Assembly: GCF_019634815.1 (NCBI RefSeq)
Contig: NZ_JAHCAP010000029.1
Location: 1-36,340, forward strand
Length of the DNA stretch: 36,340 bases
Origin: Dokdonella sp.
GTDB taxonomy: Bacteria > Pseudomonadota > Gammaproteobacteria > Xanthomonadales > Rhodanobacteraceae
Reading direction: 5' to 3'
Shown: positions 26,033-34,073 of the stretch, one piece after another
Numbering within the stretch: the first letter of the stretch is position 1
Layout of the letters: every line of letters begins with the position of its first letter
Position numbers and translations under genes: made by a program
The notes under the pieces: generated by a model
Told to the model about the DNA's origin: nothing
The model's input: only the letters and a program-made list of their open reading frames with translations
Database searches by the model: none

Positions 26033-27205
26033 TTACGGATACTTCGTCTGTGTGCCGTCGAAGTTGTCGGCGAAAATGCGGTCGGCGGTGTACAACTCGG
26101 CGCTGGCCAAAGCGGTACCGCCGTTGACGGCCGAGCTTGCACCACCCGCGATCAGCACTTGGCCGGATGGCAACAAATTGGCGGTGTGATCTGTGCGGCC
26201 AGTCACCAGATTGCCGGCATCCGACCAGGTATTGGACACCGGATCGTACAACTCGGCGCTGTCCAGAACGCTGCCGTTGTTCCCGCCCGCCACCAGCACC
26301 AAACCGATGGGCAGCAGCGTCGCGGTGTGATCCTGCCGCGCCGTCGTCATCGAACTCGCGGACGTGGACGACCAGGAATTCAGCGCCGGGTCGTACACCT
26401 CCGCGCCGGCGAGCGGCGCGTAATTGTAGTCAAACTGCCCACCGTATCCGCCGGTTACCAGCACCTTGCCGGATGGCAACCGCGTAGCGGCATGATGGTC
26501 ACGCGCATTCGCAAGGCCATTGCTTGTCGCGGTCCAGGAATCGGCAACCGGGTCGTACACCTCGGCAGACTTCAATAGCAAGCCACTACCGGTGTTTCCG
26601 CCAACCACCAGCACCTTGCCCGAGGCCAGCAACGTCGCCGTGTGCAGATAGCGCGCCGTGCCCAGCGATCCGGTCGTGGCGGTCCACTGACCCAGCGCGG
26701 GATCGTAAAGCTCGGAGCTGTTCAAGGCGTTGCCGTTGGAATCCACGCCACCGGCCACCAGCACCTTGCCCGAGGGCAGCACGGTTGCAGTGAAGTAGAA
26801 ACGCGCGGTGCCCAGCGATCCACTCGGGCTCCATGCGTTCTGCACGCTTTGCGCCGAATCGTAAACATCGACGCTGTCCAAGGCCCCGAATTGCGTATTG
26901 CCATGCCCGCCGATCACCAAGGCCTTGCCGGAAGCCAGCGCCACCAGCGCATGCCAGTAGCGCGCTCCTGTGAACGCGCCCGCTGTCGACCACAGCCCGG
27001 TCACCGGGTCATACGACTCGGCGCTGTCGAGCACGCTGCCGTTGTAGCCGCCCACCACCAGCACCTTGCCGGTCGTCAGCGTAACCGCAGCGTGCAGACG
27101 GCGCGCGGTCGCGAGCGAATCGGTGGCGCTGAATCCGACCGCTCGCGCGCTGCTGGCCAAGGCAAGCAACAACACCAAACCCATTACGCTCACATCACGC
27201 TTCAT
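26033..27205 (-). CDS. Secreted kelch-repeat beta-propeller protein
   Basis: This 390-residue exported protein has a signal peptide at 1-22 (MGLVLLLALASSARA) and seven kelch repeats of about 45-52 residues. Each contains a core such as TATLLASGKVLVVGG followed by SAEVYDPVADSW. Seven blades should close one propeller, as in galactose-oxidase-type domains; no catalytic copper ligands are evident. The C-terminus LYTADRIFADNFDG leaves the repeat pattern and resembles the tails of the neighbouring beta-helix protein and the serine hydrolase. The ATG at 27205 follows GGAGAA. It lies 32 bases downstream of the beta-helix gene and is probably in its operon. Role unknown; a surface or extracellular binding protein is plausible. 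Confidence 0.88.
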   Translation of the reverse strand: MKRDVSVMGLVLLLALASSARAVGFSATDSLATARRLHAAVTLTTGKVLVVGGYNGSVLDSAESYDPVTGLWSTAGAFTGARYWHALVALASGKALVIGGHGNTQFGALDSVDVYDSAQSVQNAWSPSGSLGTARFYFTATVLPSGKVLVAGGVDSNGNALNSSELYDPALGQWTATTGSLGTARYLHTATLLASGKVLVVGGNTGSGLLLKSAEVYDPVADSWTATSNGLANARDHHAATRLPSGKVLVTGGYGGQFDYNYAPLAGAEVYDPALNSWSSTSASSMTTARQDHTATLLPIGLVLVAGGNNGSVLDSAELYDPVSNTWSDAGNLVTGRTDHTANLLPSGQVLIAGGASSAVNGGTALASAELYTADRIFADNFDGTQTKYP

Positions 27206-27237
27206 TGGCGTTCTCCAAGACCGGATGTTCCGCGCCG

Positions 27238-28833
27238 TCAATTCTCGAAACCGTTGGCGAAGATCGCGTCGCCTTGGATGACTTCGACCGCACCGATATC
27301 GCAACGCGGACCCTGCGGGCGCGCGACGCCGCGTTGATCGACGCCGCTGCAATTGGCCGGATCGCCGGCGTCGATCGCGGGACTGCCGGGCCCGGGCGCT
27401 TGCGTGAGCGTGAAGCCGCCGTTGTCTTGCAGCGGGCCGAGCAGCGGGTCGGCCGTCAAGTTGCCGTCGCCACAGAGGATGTTGCGGTGGCCGTCGTGCG
27501 TCGGCACGCAGCCGTTCGCCATGATCGTATATTCGAAAAACGCATTGCTGACGTGAGTGAAATCGATATCGTTGTCGGCGATGGTGGCGTGATTCCCCCA
27601 AAAAATCACATGGCTGAAACTGGGGGCAAAATTGTTCATGCCACCCGTGCCATCATTGGCAACGGCGCCGCCTATAATCGCGGAATTGTTCGCGAACGTG
27701 ACGTGGTACAGAACGGGGCGCATCTCAAGATAGCCCGTCGCCGCGTTGGTGGCTTCAAAGTACATGGCGCCGCCGTTTTGGAAAGCGCTGTTGTTGCTGA
27801 AGGTGACCTCGCTCAGCACCGGGTCGATGATCGCATGCAGTCCACTGGCTCGGACGTACATCGCACCGCCGGACTCGCCGTCGGTCGCGGTGGAGTTGCT
27901 GCTGAAGGTGACGCGGCTCAGCGCGGGGCTTGCCGTCGAGTAATCGCCAAGGGTCTGGCTGTACATCCCTGCGCCCTGGGAGCCCGAGTTGCCGGTAAAG
28001 CTGACATCCACGAGGCTGGGGCTGCTGCGGTTGAGGTGGTTCGAGCTGTTGTTGGCGCCGCTCGTCATGTTGGCCAGGCCGCCGCCTTGCCTCGCGTAGT
28101 TTCCGCTGAAGCGCACACGAGTCAGGCTCGGGCTGCTGTCGCTGTCCTTGCCTCGGGCCCAGGCCATCATGCCGCCGCCGTATTGCGACGAGGAGTTGCC
28201 GCGAAAGTCCACGTCGTTCAGGCGCGGACTGCACACCGCGTTGGGCACATCGGCCCAGCACAACAGGCCGCCGCCATAGTAGACCGGGGCGCCGAGGGTG
28301 TTTGCGGCGGTGATGGTGATGCCGTCGAGCAGGGTCGCCGCGGTGACCGATGAGCCGTCCTGACCGCCCATCGTCATCACGTGGAAACTGTTGTTGCCGA
28401 CGATGTCGCCGGTGGTTTCGATAATGCCGTTGCTGTCGGGATCGGTGTCATCGCCCTGGATGTCGCCGGAAAGAATCGTGGGATACAAAACCGGATCGCG
28501 CACAGTCCCGCTGCCGGCATATCCGCCGTACAACAGCAGGTCGCGCGAAATCTGAAAGGTGACGGCGCGCTCGGCGGTGGTCGGTGTGCCGGTCGTCGTG
28601 ACCGGTCGATACACGCCCTGCTTCAGCCACAGCTCGTCGCAACCGGTATCGGCCAACGCACTGTGCAGGTCCTTGGGCGTCGTCCAACTGATGCCGTCAT
28701 TGCCAGCCTGCCCGTCCACCGCAACGCGGCACACCGCGGCACACTTACCATTGCCAACCAGCGCGCCCACAAGCAACAGTGGCGCCAGCGCAAACCTGTC
28801 GAGCCCGAAACCGTGCCACGTGCGCATCTTCAT
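27238..28833 (-). CDS. Secreted parallel beta-helix protein with choice-of-anchor-Q-like end
   Basis: This 531-residue exported protein has a signal peptide of about 33 residues (FALAPLLLVGALVGNGKCAA). The middle is a right-handed beta-helix with repeated turns such as LNDVDFRGNSSSQYGGGMMA, LTRVRFSGNYARQGGGLA and LSEVTFSNNSAFQNGGAMYF. The C-terminal part is like polymorphic outer-membrane and choice-of-anchor Q proteins: LTADPLLGPLQDNGGFTLT, GSPAIDAGDPANC, RCDIGAVEV. It ends DAIFANGFEN. GGGAGGG lies about 14 bases before the ATG. It is the first gene of a unit with the kelch gene. Likely an adhesin or surface protein (inferred). Confidence 0.88.
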   Translation of the reverse strand: MKMRTWHGFGLDRFALAPLLLVGALVGNGKCAAVCRVAVDGQAGNDGISWTTPKDLHSALADTGCDELWLKQGVYRPVTTTGTPTTAERAVTFQISRDLLLYGGYAGSGTVRDPVLYPTILSGDIQGDDTDPDSNGIIETTGDIVGNNSFHVMTMGGQDGSSVTAATLLDGITITAANTLGAPVYYGGGLLCWADVPNAVCSPRLNDVDFRGNSSSQYGGGMMAWARGKDSDSSPSLTRVRFSGNYARQGGGLANMTSGANNSSNHLNRSSPSLVDVSFTGNSGSQGAGMYSQTLGDYSTASPALSRVTFSSNSTATDGESGGAMYVRASGLHAIIDPVLSEVTFSNNSAFQNGGAMYFEATNAATGYLEMRPVLYHVTFANNSAIIGGAVANDGTGGMNNFAPSFSHVIFWGNHATIADNDIDFTHVSNAFFEYTIMANGCVPTHDGHRNILCGDGNLTADPLLGPLQDNGGFTLTQAPGPGSPAIDAGDPANCSGVDQRGVARPQGPRCDIGAVEVIQGDAIFANGFEN

Positions 28834-29053
28834 GGACGCCCCTTTTCCCTCCCGGCACGTCGGGTGAGTCTAGGGCGGTTGGCGGTCGCGTACAACGCGC
28901 GGATACTCGTGCGCCACCACATTGAGCGCGCTTTCCAGCGACATGCCTGGACACACTCCGTTGTCCCGCGCGAACCTGCAAACCAGCTTCGAGCAAATTC
29001 GCTCGAGGACTACGCCGAGTGCGCGTACTTCGGTTTTTCGATGTACGTGGTGC
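28834..29053. other. Short region with no firm gene
   Basis: This region lies between the beta-helix gene start and the acyltransferase remnant. A minus-strand frame reads LERICSKLVCRFARDNG and LESALNVVAHEYPRVVR, which looks protein-like but matches no family I know and has no clear start. The promoter of the beta-helix gene must lie here. A small inverted repeat TCGAGC/GCTCGA is at 28989-29006. Confidence 0.4.
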
Positions 29054-29345
29054 TCGATCACTTTGCGGCGCCCGGAACATCAAGTCGGTCACTTCCACGC
29101 CGGCCAGGAACATCGGCCTCTTCGGACTGGGCACATTGGTCGCGATCGTCGTCGCCTTGCGGCTGAACAGACACGGCGCCATGCGCCGCCAGGGCACCGG
29201 CGCCATGTCGGCGGCAGCGAGCGGGCCGAACGTGAGCGCCGCCTGGTTGCTGCGCTTGAGCTCACGCATCGAAGCGGCCACGCGTTCCGGTTGCCGCAGC
29301 GGATTGGCCTGGCTAACCGACAGATCGGGGACCAGCAGACCAAAG
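29054..29345 (-). pseudogene. Fragment of wax ester synthase/diacylglycerol acyltransferase (C-terminal domain)
   Basis: Read on the minus strand, this piece encodes about 97 residues typical of the WS/DGAT C-terminal domain (DUF1298): FGLLVPDLSVSQANPL, SMRELKRSNQAALTFGPLAA, LFSRKATTIATNVPSPKRP, then MFLAGVEVTDLMFRAPQSD. The family form is SKAT-x-x-x-TNVPGP followed by (Y/F)LAG and MFW-x-PQSGR. The catalytic HHxxxDG domain is absent. The homology begins immediately at the 3' CCA end of tRNA-Phe and stops after PQSDR, so both ends are broken. Intact members make wax esters or triacylglycerol storage lipids; this piece cannot. Confidence 0.75.
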
Positions 29346-29421
29346 TGGTGGCCAGGGACGGAATCGAACCGCCGACACGGGGATTTTCAGTCCCCTGCTC
29401 TACCAACTGAGCTACCTGGCC
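29346..29421 (-). tRNA. tRNA-Phe (GAA)
   Basis: This is a 76-base tRNA including the encoded CCA. The acceptor stem is GGCCAGG/CCTGGCC with discriminator A. The D arm reads AGCTCAGTTGGTAGAGC, the anticodon stem-loop is GGGGA-CTGAAAA-TCCCC with anticodon GAA, and the T arm contains GGTTCGATTCC. The sequence is close to E. coli tRNA-Phe. The acyltransferase fragment abuts its 3' end. Confidence 0.98.
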
Positions 29422-29464
29422 GGATCTGCATGCGTGCTGACGCGAACGGTCAACAGCGGGCCGC

Positions 29465-29495
29465 GTATTAGAGCCGTGTCGGCGTTTGACGTCAA
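29465..29495 (-). promoter_or_regulatory. Promoter of tRNA-Phe
   Basis: On the minus strand, TTGACG (29495-29490) and TAATAC (29470-29465) are separated by 19 bases and are followed by a GC-rich discriminator (GCGGCCCGC), as at stable-RNA promoters under stringent control. The expected start gives a 5' leader of about 35 bases. Confidence 0.55.
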
Positions 29496-29566
29496 GGTGC
29501 CGATGATGAATAGACCGCAGATGGCAATCCGGGCGCCGCTTTCAGGGCTGATTGATCAGCGTCGTC

Positions 29567-30994
29567 CTAGATCGGATCGACTGGACGGGTGACCGGGAAA
29601 CGGCGTTTTGACTCGAGCTGCCAGAACATCCAAGCCGACATCGCGGTGATGACACCCACGCCGACGAAGGTCGCCTGAAATGCGGGCAGCGCCGCTGCGC
29701 CGCCCTCGACACCGAAGGCCTCGGAAAACGCCGACAGCGCCCCGCCGGCAGCGGCCACGCCCAGGCTCATTGCCAACATCATCACCATCGACAGCAGACT
29801 GTTGCCACTGCTCGCCAGTTCAGCATCAAGATCGCGCAGTGTCACCGTGTTCATCGCGGTGAACTGCAGCGAATTCACGAAGCCGAACATTGCCAGCTGG
29901 GCTATGCGCAACCACGCAGGCTGCCCCGGACCGATCAGAGCGAAGCTCGCCATCATCAGGCCGACCAGCACCGTGTTGACGATCAGCACGCGGCGGTAGC
30001 CGAAACGCTGCACGATCGGCACCACCGCGCGCTTGGAAGCCATGCCCGCCGCCGCAACCGGAATCATTGCCATACCCGCCTGCAAGGGCGTGAATCCCAG
30101 GCCCACCTGCAGCAACAGCGGGATCAGGAAGGGCATCGCGCTGCTGCCGATGCGCGCGAACAGGTTGCCGAGGATGCCCACGCGATAACTGGCCACGCCA
30201 AACAGCGCCTGCGGGAACAGCGGCTTGGGCAGGCGCAGCGCATGCAGCCAGTAGGTCACGAACAGCGCCATTCCCAGCAAAAACAGACCCGCTGCTGTGG
30301 CATGGCGCAGCCCGAGTTCAGACACGCCATCCAGCGACAGCGAAATCGCCAGCATGCTCACGGCAAGCATCAGGTAGCCGGCAAGATCGAAGCGCCCCAC
30401 CACGCCGCGTGCATCGGGCATGAAGCGCAAGGTCGCCAGCACCGCAATCACACCGACCGGCAGGTTGATGAGGAAGATCCAGTGCCAGGAAATCGCTTCG
30501 ACCAGCCAGCCGCCGAGCGTGGGACCGACCAGCGGGCCGATCAGCCCGGGCAAGGCGACGAAGCTCATCGCCTCGAGAAACTCCTCTCGCGGCCATGAGC
30601 GCATGATCGCAAGCCGGCCCACCGGCAGCAGCATCGCCCCGCCAACACCCTGCACCACACGCGCGATCACCAGGAAATGCAAACTCCAGGCAGCCGCGCA
30701 CAGCAGGGAACCCAGCGTGAACAAGCTCAGCGCAAACAGAAAGAGGCGCCGCGTACCGAAGCGATCCGCGAGCCAGCCCGAGGCGGGAATGAGCAGGGCC
30801 ATCGTGAGTGCATAAGCCACCACCACCGACTGCATGCGCAGCGCGCTTTCGCCCAGACTCGCCGCCATCGCCGGCAAGGCGGTGTTGACGATGGTCGAAT
30901 CGAGCATTTGCATGAATACGCCCAGCGCCACCAGCCACAACAAGGCGCGCGAATTCGCTGCCTGCGCGGGCGGAGACACAGCCGCGTCATTCAT
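29567..30994 (-). CDS. MFS drug exporter, DHA2 family (MdtD/EmrB-like)
   Basis: This 475-residue inner-membrane transporter of the major facilitator superfamily, 14-helix DHA2 group, is likely a proton-driven exporter of drugs or other small compounds. The first helix carries MQMLDSTIVNTALPAM, the loop after helix two has GWLADRFGTRRLF (motif A), and helix five has LPGLIGPLVGPTLGGWLVE (motif C of antiporters). Its length and sequence are most like E. coli MdtD. I chose the ATG at 30994 (MNDAAVSPPAQ); a frame to 31030 adds an unlikely Cys/Pro lead. No adaptor protein or regulator gene is next to it. It diverges from parE. Confidence 0.92.
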   Translation of the reverse strand: MNDAAVSPPAQAANSRALLWLVALGVFMQMLDSTIVNTALPAMAASLGESALRMQSVVVAYALTMALLIPASGWLADRFGTRRLFLFALSLFTLGSLLCAAAWSLHFLVIARVVQGVGGAMLLPVGRLAIMRSWPREEFLEAMSFVALPGLIGPLVGPTLGGWLVEAISWHWIFLINLPVGVIAVLATLRFMPDARGVVGRFDLAGYLMLAVSMLAISLSLDGVSELGLRHATAAGLFLLGMALFVTYWLHALRLPKPLFPQALFGVASYRVGILGNLFARIGSSAMPFLIPLLLQVGLGFTPLQAGMAMIPVAAAGMASKRAVVPIVQRFGYRRVLIVNTVLVGLMMASFALIGPGQPAWLRIAQLAMFGFVNSLQFTAMNTVTLRDLDAELASSGNSLLSMVMMLAMSLGVAAAGGALSAFSEAFGVEGGAAALPAFQATFVGVGVITAMSAWMFWQLESKRRFPVTRPVDPI

Positions 30995-31383
30995 GCCCGG
31001 GACCAAGGGGCAAGTGCACGCACAAGGCACGCTCGATCATGATTTCTCCACTGCAAGGATCGCAGGCAAACGCAGCCATCGCTCGCGGTCATCGCGCCCG
31101 TTCATCGAGTGCGCCTCGCACCTTCTCGCCAATGCTTGCGAATGCGACAACTGTTCGCACGCCAGCTTGCCGCTGGTGAAGGTTAGCAGTCTCACGAACA
31201 CTCGGCCGACGCGGCCGCTGGTCGATGCCGACAGTGGCGCGATCCTCATGCATCCTGTCAGCCGCGGACCCCACCGCACAACGGGCGAGCCTCTCCGATG
31301 CCGTGCCGACCGCGCCTCTTGATCGGCGTTCACCTAATCGCCATGCTGTGCGGCTTGCCTGGCAACACAATCACCTATCCGCA
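30995..31383. other. Divergent intergenic region, MFS gene / parE
   Basis: This region of 389 bases should hold both promoters. Open frames cross it, but the plus-strand one is only an upstream extension of parE without a start signal, and the others lack protein character. No convincing -35/-10 pair, hairpin terminator or riboswitch was seen. Confidence 0.6.
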
Positions 31384-33273
31384 ATGAGCAGCAGATACAA
31401 CGCCGCCGACATCGAAGTGCTGTCGGGCCTGGATCCGGTCAAGCGCCGACCGGGCATGTACACCGACACCGCGCGTCCCAACCACCTGGTGCAGGAAGTG
31501 GTCGACAACTCGGTCGACGAGGCGCTGGCCGGACATGCGAAGACCATCGAAGTCACGTTGCACGCCGATGGCTCGATCGAAGTCACCGACGACGGCCGTG
31601 GCATGCCGGTCGACATCCACCCCGAGGAAAAAATCCCCGGCGTCGAGCTGATCCTCACGCGCCTGCATGCGGGCGGCAAATTCTCCAACCGCAACTACCA
31701 GTTCTCCGGCGGCCTGCACGGCGTCGGCGTGTCGGTGGTGAACGCGTTGTCGCAGCGCGTGGAAGTCACGATCCGCCGCGAAGGCCAGATCCATCGCATG
31801 GACTTCAAGGACGGCGATCGCGCCAGTGCGCTCGCCGTGATCGGCAGCGTGCCCAAGCGGCAAACCGGCACCACCGTGCACTTCTGGCCCGACCCGAAGT
31901 ATTTCGATTCACCGAAAATCTCGTTGCCGCGCCTCAAGCACGTGCTGCGCGCCAAGGCGGTGCTGTGCGCCGGCCTGACCGTGCGCCTGAGTGACGAGGT
32001 TTCCGGCGAAAAGATCGAGTGGTTCTACCAAGACGGCCTGCGCGATTACCTGCGCTCGCTGCTCGGCGATGCCGAACGCATTCCCGCCGAGCTCTATCTG
32101 GGCCAGCACGCCAAGGACAACGGCGCGGTCGACTTCGTCGTCGCCTGGCTGCCCGAGGGCGAACTCACGCAGGAGAGTTACGTCAACCTCATCCCCACTG
32201 CGCAGGGCGGCACCCACGTCAACGGCCTACGCTCTGGCCTGACCAATGCACTGCGCGAGTTCTGCGAGTTCAGGAATCTGCTGCCGCGCGGTATCAAGCT
32301 CGCGCCCGAGGACGTCTGGGACCGGCTCTGCTTCGTGCTGTCGCTGAAGATGAGCGATCCGCAGTTCTCGGGCCAGACCAAGGAACGCCTGTCCTCGCGC
32401 GATGCCGCGGGCTTCGTCGAGAACGCCGTGCATGACGGCTTTTCGCTGTATCTCAACCAGCACGTGGAGATCGGCGAGAAGATCGCGCAAATCGCCATCG
32501 AACGCGCCACCTTGCGCCTGAAGGCCGAAAAGCAGGTGGTGCGCAAGAAGATCACGCAAGGCCCCGCCCTGCCCGGCAAGCTCGCCGACTGCGCATCGAG
32601 CGATCTGTCGCGCACCGAACTGTTCCTCGTCGAAGGCGACTCCGCCGGCGGTAGCGCGCGGCAGGCACGCGACAAGGATTTCCAGGCGATCCTGCCGCTG
32701 CGCGGCAAGATCCTCAACACCTGGGAAGTCGAATCCGGCCAGGTGCTGTCCTCGCAGGAAGTCCACGACCTCGCGGTTGCGATCGGCTGCGACCCCGGCA
32801 AGGACGACATCAGCGGCCTGCGCTACGGCAAGGTCATCATCCTTGCCGACGCCGACTCCGATGGCCTGCACATCGCCACCCTGCTCAGTGCATTGTTCCT
32901 GCGCCACTTCCCGCGTCTGGTGCGCGACGGCCATGTGTTCGTGGCGATGCCGCCGCTGTTCCGCGTCGATGTCGGCAAGCAGATGTTCTACTGCCTCGAC
33001 GAAGCCGAGCGCGATGGCCTGCTCGAGCGCATCGAACGCGAGAAAATCAAGGGCGCGGTGAGCGTGACGCGCTTCAAGGGACTGGGCGAAATGAACCCGA
33101 GCCAGTTGCGCGAATCGACCATCCACCCCGATACCCGCCGCCTCGTCCAGCTCACCGTCGAAACCGACGACGGCACCGCCAGGCTCATGGACATGCTGCT
33201 GTCCAAGAAGCGCGCCGCCGACCGCAAGCAGTGGCTGGAAACCAAGGGTGATCTGGCCTCGCTGGAGGCCTGA
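31384..33273 (+). CDS. parE: DNA topoisomerase IV subunit B
   Basis: ParE (629 residues) is the ATPase subunit of topoisomerase IV, which with ParC separates linked daughter chromosomes. It starts SSRYNAADIEVLSGLDPVKR, then RRPGMYTDT, EVVDNSVDEALAGHA (Asn of the ATP site), DDGRGMPVDIH, and GGLHGVGVSVVNAL. The TOPRIM part has LFLVEGDSAGGSARQARD, PLRGKILNTWEV and ILADADSDGLHI. The end is typical of ParE: RRLVQLTVETDDGTARLMDM. Length is the same as E. coli ParE and there is no GyrB-type insert, so ParE rather than GyrB is supported. The ATG at 31384 has only a poor ribosome binding site. Confidence 0.97.
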   Translation: MSSRYNAADIEVLSGLDPVKRRPGMYTDTARPNHLVQEVVDNSVDEALAGHAKTIEVTLHADGSIEVTDDGRGMPVDIHPEEKIPGVELILTRLHAGGKFSNRNYQFSGGLHGVGVSVVNALSQRVEVTIRREGQIHRMDFKDGDRASALAVIGSVPKRQTGTTVHFWPDPKYFDSPKISLPRLKHVLRAKAVLCAGLTVRLSDEVSGEKIEWFYQDGLRDYLRSLLGDAERIPAELYLGQHAKDNGAVDFVVAWLPEGELTQESYVNLIPTAQGGTHVNGLRSGLTNALREFCEFRNLLPRGIKLAPEDVWDRLCFVLSLKMSDPQFSGQTKERLSSRDAAGFVENAVHDGFSLYLNQHVEIGEKIAQIAIERATLRLKAEKQVVRKKITQGPALPGKLADCASSDLSRTELFLVEGDSAGGSARQARDKDFQAILPLRGKILNTWEVESGQVLSSQEVHDLAVAIGCDPGKDDISGLRYGKVIILADADSDGLHIATLLSALFLRHFPRLVRDGHVFVAMPPLFRVDVGKQMFYCLDEAERDGLLERIEREKIKGAVSVTRFKGLGEMNPSQLRESTIHPDTRRLVQLTVETDDGTARLMDMLLSKKRAADRKQWLETKGDLASLEA

Positions 33274-33305
33274 GCCGGCTTGCTCGAATCCACTCCATCG
33301 ATTAG

Positions 33306-33323
33306 CCTTACTTCATGGTAAGG
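33306..33323. promoter_or_regulatory. Candidate operator of the toxin-antitoxin genes
   Basis: A perfect 6-bp inverted repeat, CCTTAC-TTCATG-GTAAGG, overlaps the ribosome binding site (AAGGAG) of the antitoxin gene. AbrB/MazE-type antitoxins commonly bind such sites to repress their own operon. A weak -10-like TAGCCT lies just upstream at 33303. Confidence 0.5.
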
Positions 33324-33331
33324 AGTACATC

Positions 33332-33574
33332 ATGAGCACCGCCACCTTGACGAGCAAGGGTCAGATCACCATCCCCGTTGCAATCCGCGAAGCATTGAAG
33401 GTCTCCACCGGCGATCGCGTCGAGTTCGTCGAAGTGGCGCCCGGACGTTACGAATTCATGGCGGCGACGGCATCCGTCCGAGACCTCAAGGGCATGTTTG
33501 GCAAGCCGCGCAAGGCGGTAGCGATCGAACAGATGAATCAAGCAATCGCCAAGCGTGGTGCAGCAGCACGATGA
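33332..33574 (+). CDS. AbrB/MazE-type antitoxin
   Basis: This 80-residue protein has a swapped-hairpin AbrB DNA-binding domain: ATLTSKGQITIPVAIREAL, then VSTGDRVEFVEVAPGRYEF. The C-terminal tail (KGMFGKPRKAVAIEQMNQAI) should wrap around and block the toxin. AAGGAG at 33320 supports the ATG. The toxin gene overlaps its stop by 4 bases (ATGA). It probably represses its own promoter through the palindrome at 33306-33323. Confidence 0.93.
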   Translation: MSTATLTSKGQITIPVAIREALKVSTGDRVEFVEVAPGRYEFMAATASVRDLKGMFGKPRKAVAIEQMNQAIAKRGAAAR

Positions 33575-33969
33575 TCGGCCTGGATACCAACGTCCTGGTT
33601 CGCTACATCATGCAGGACGACAGGGAGCAAGCTGCACAAGCCAGTCGAGTCATCGAAGCACTCACGATCGACGAACCCGGCCTGATCACGCTGGTGGCCC
33701 TGGTGGAGCTGGTCTGGGTTCTCGATGCTTGCTATCAACTCGATCGCAGCCAACAAGCCGATGTCCTGGAACGGCTGCTGCGCACACGGGAATTGCTCAT
33801 CGAACGCGCTGCCGTGGTCTGGCAGGCGCAGCGCGCGTTTGTCAGCGGAAAGGGCGATTTTGCCGACTGCCTGATCGAACGCTGTGCTGCAGCAGCCGGT
33901 TGCAGCCGCACCGTGACCTTCGATCGCAATGCCGCCAGACATGCCAACATGGTGCCGTTACACCGTTGA
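33571..33969 (+). CDS. PIN-domain toxin (VapC-like)
   Basis: This 132-residue PIN-domain ribonuclease is the toxin partner of the antitoxin just before it. Acidic residues that would bind the metal are Asp5 (GLDTNVLVRY), Glu46 (LVALVELVWVL), Asp96/Asp99 (KGDFADCLIE) and Asp118 (VTFDRNAA). The whole domain is intact, so activity is likely. The pairing of an AbrB-type antitoxin with a PIN toxin is a known type II arrangement. The RNA target cannot be told from sequence. Confidence 0.94.
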   Translation: MIGLDTNVLVRYIMQDDREQAAQASRVIEALTIDEPGLITLVALVELVWVLDACYQLDRSQQADVLERLLRTRELLIERAAVVWQAQRAFVSGKGDFADCLIERCAAAAGCSRTVTFDRNAARHANMVPLHR

Positions 33970-34073
33970 GGCCCGCGTGTGCGGAGCAATCGTCGCAGCC
34001 TTGCTTCCGATTTGGCGCCATCGTTCAGTCCGGCGCATGAGCACTTTCTATTGCCCAGGGGCAAGCTCGCCCA

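Noticed and set aside
27206..27601. N-terminal extension of the kelch gene
   Set aside because: It is an Arg-rich out-of-frame reading of the beta-helix gene on the same strand; the signal peptide and ribosome binding site fix the start at 27205.
31384..33273. GyrB rather than ParE
   Set aside because: Length about 630 residues without the large GyrB insert, and the sequence follows E. coli ParE closely throughout.
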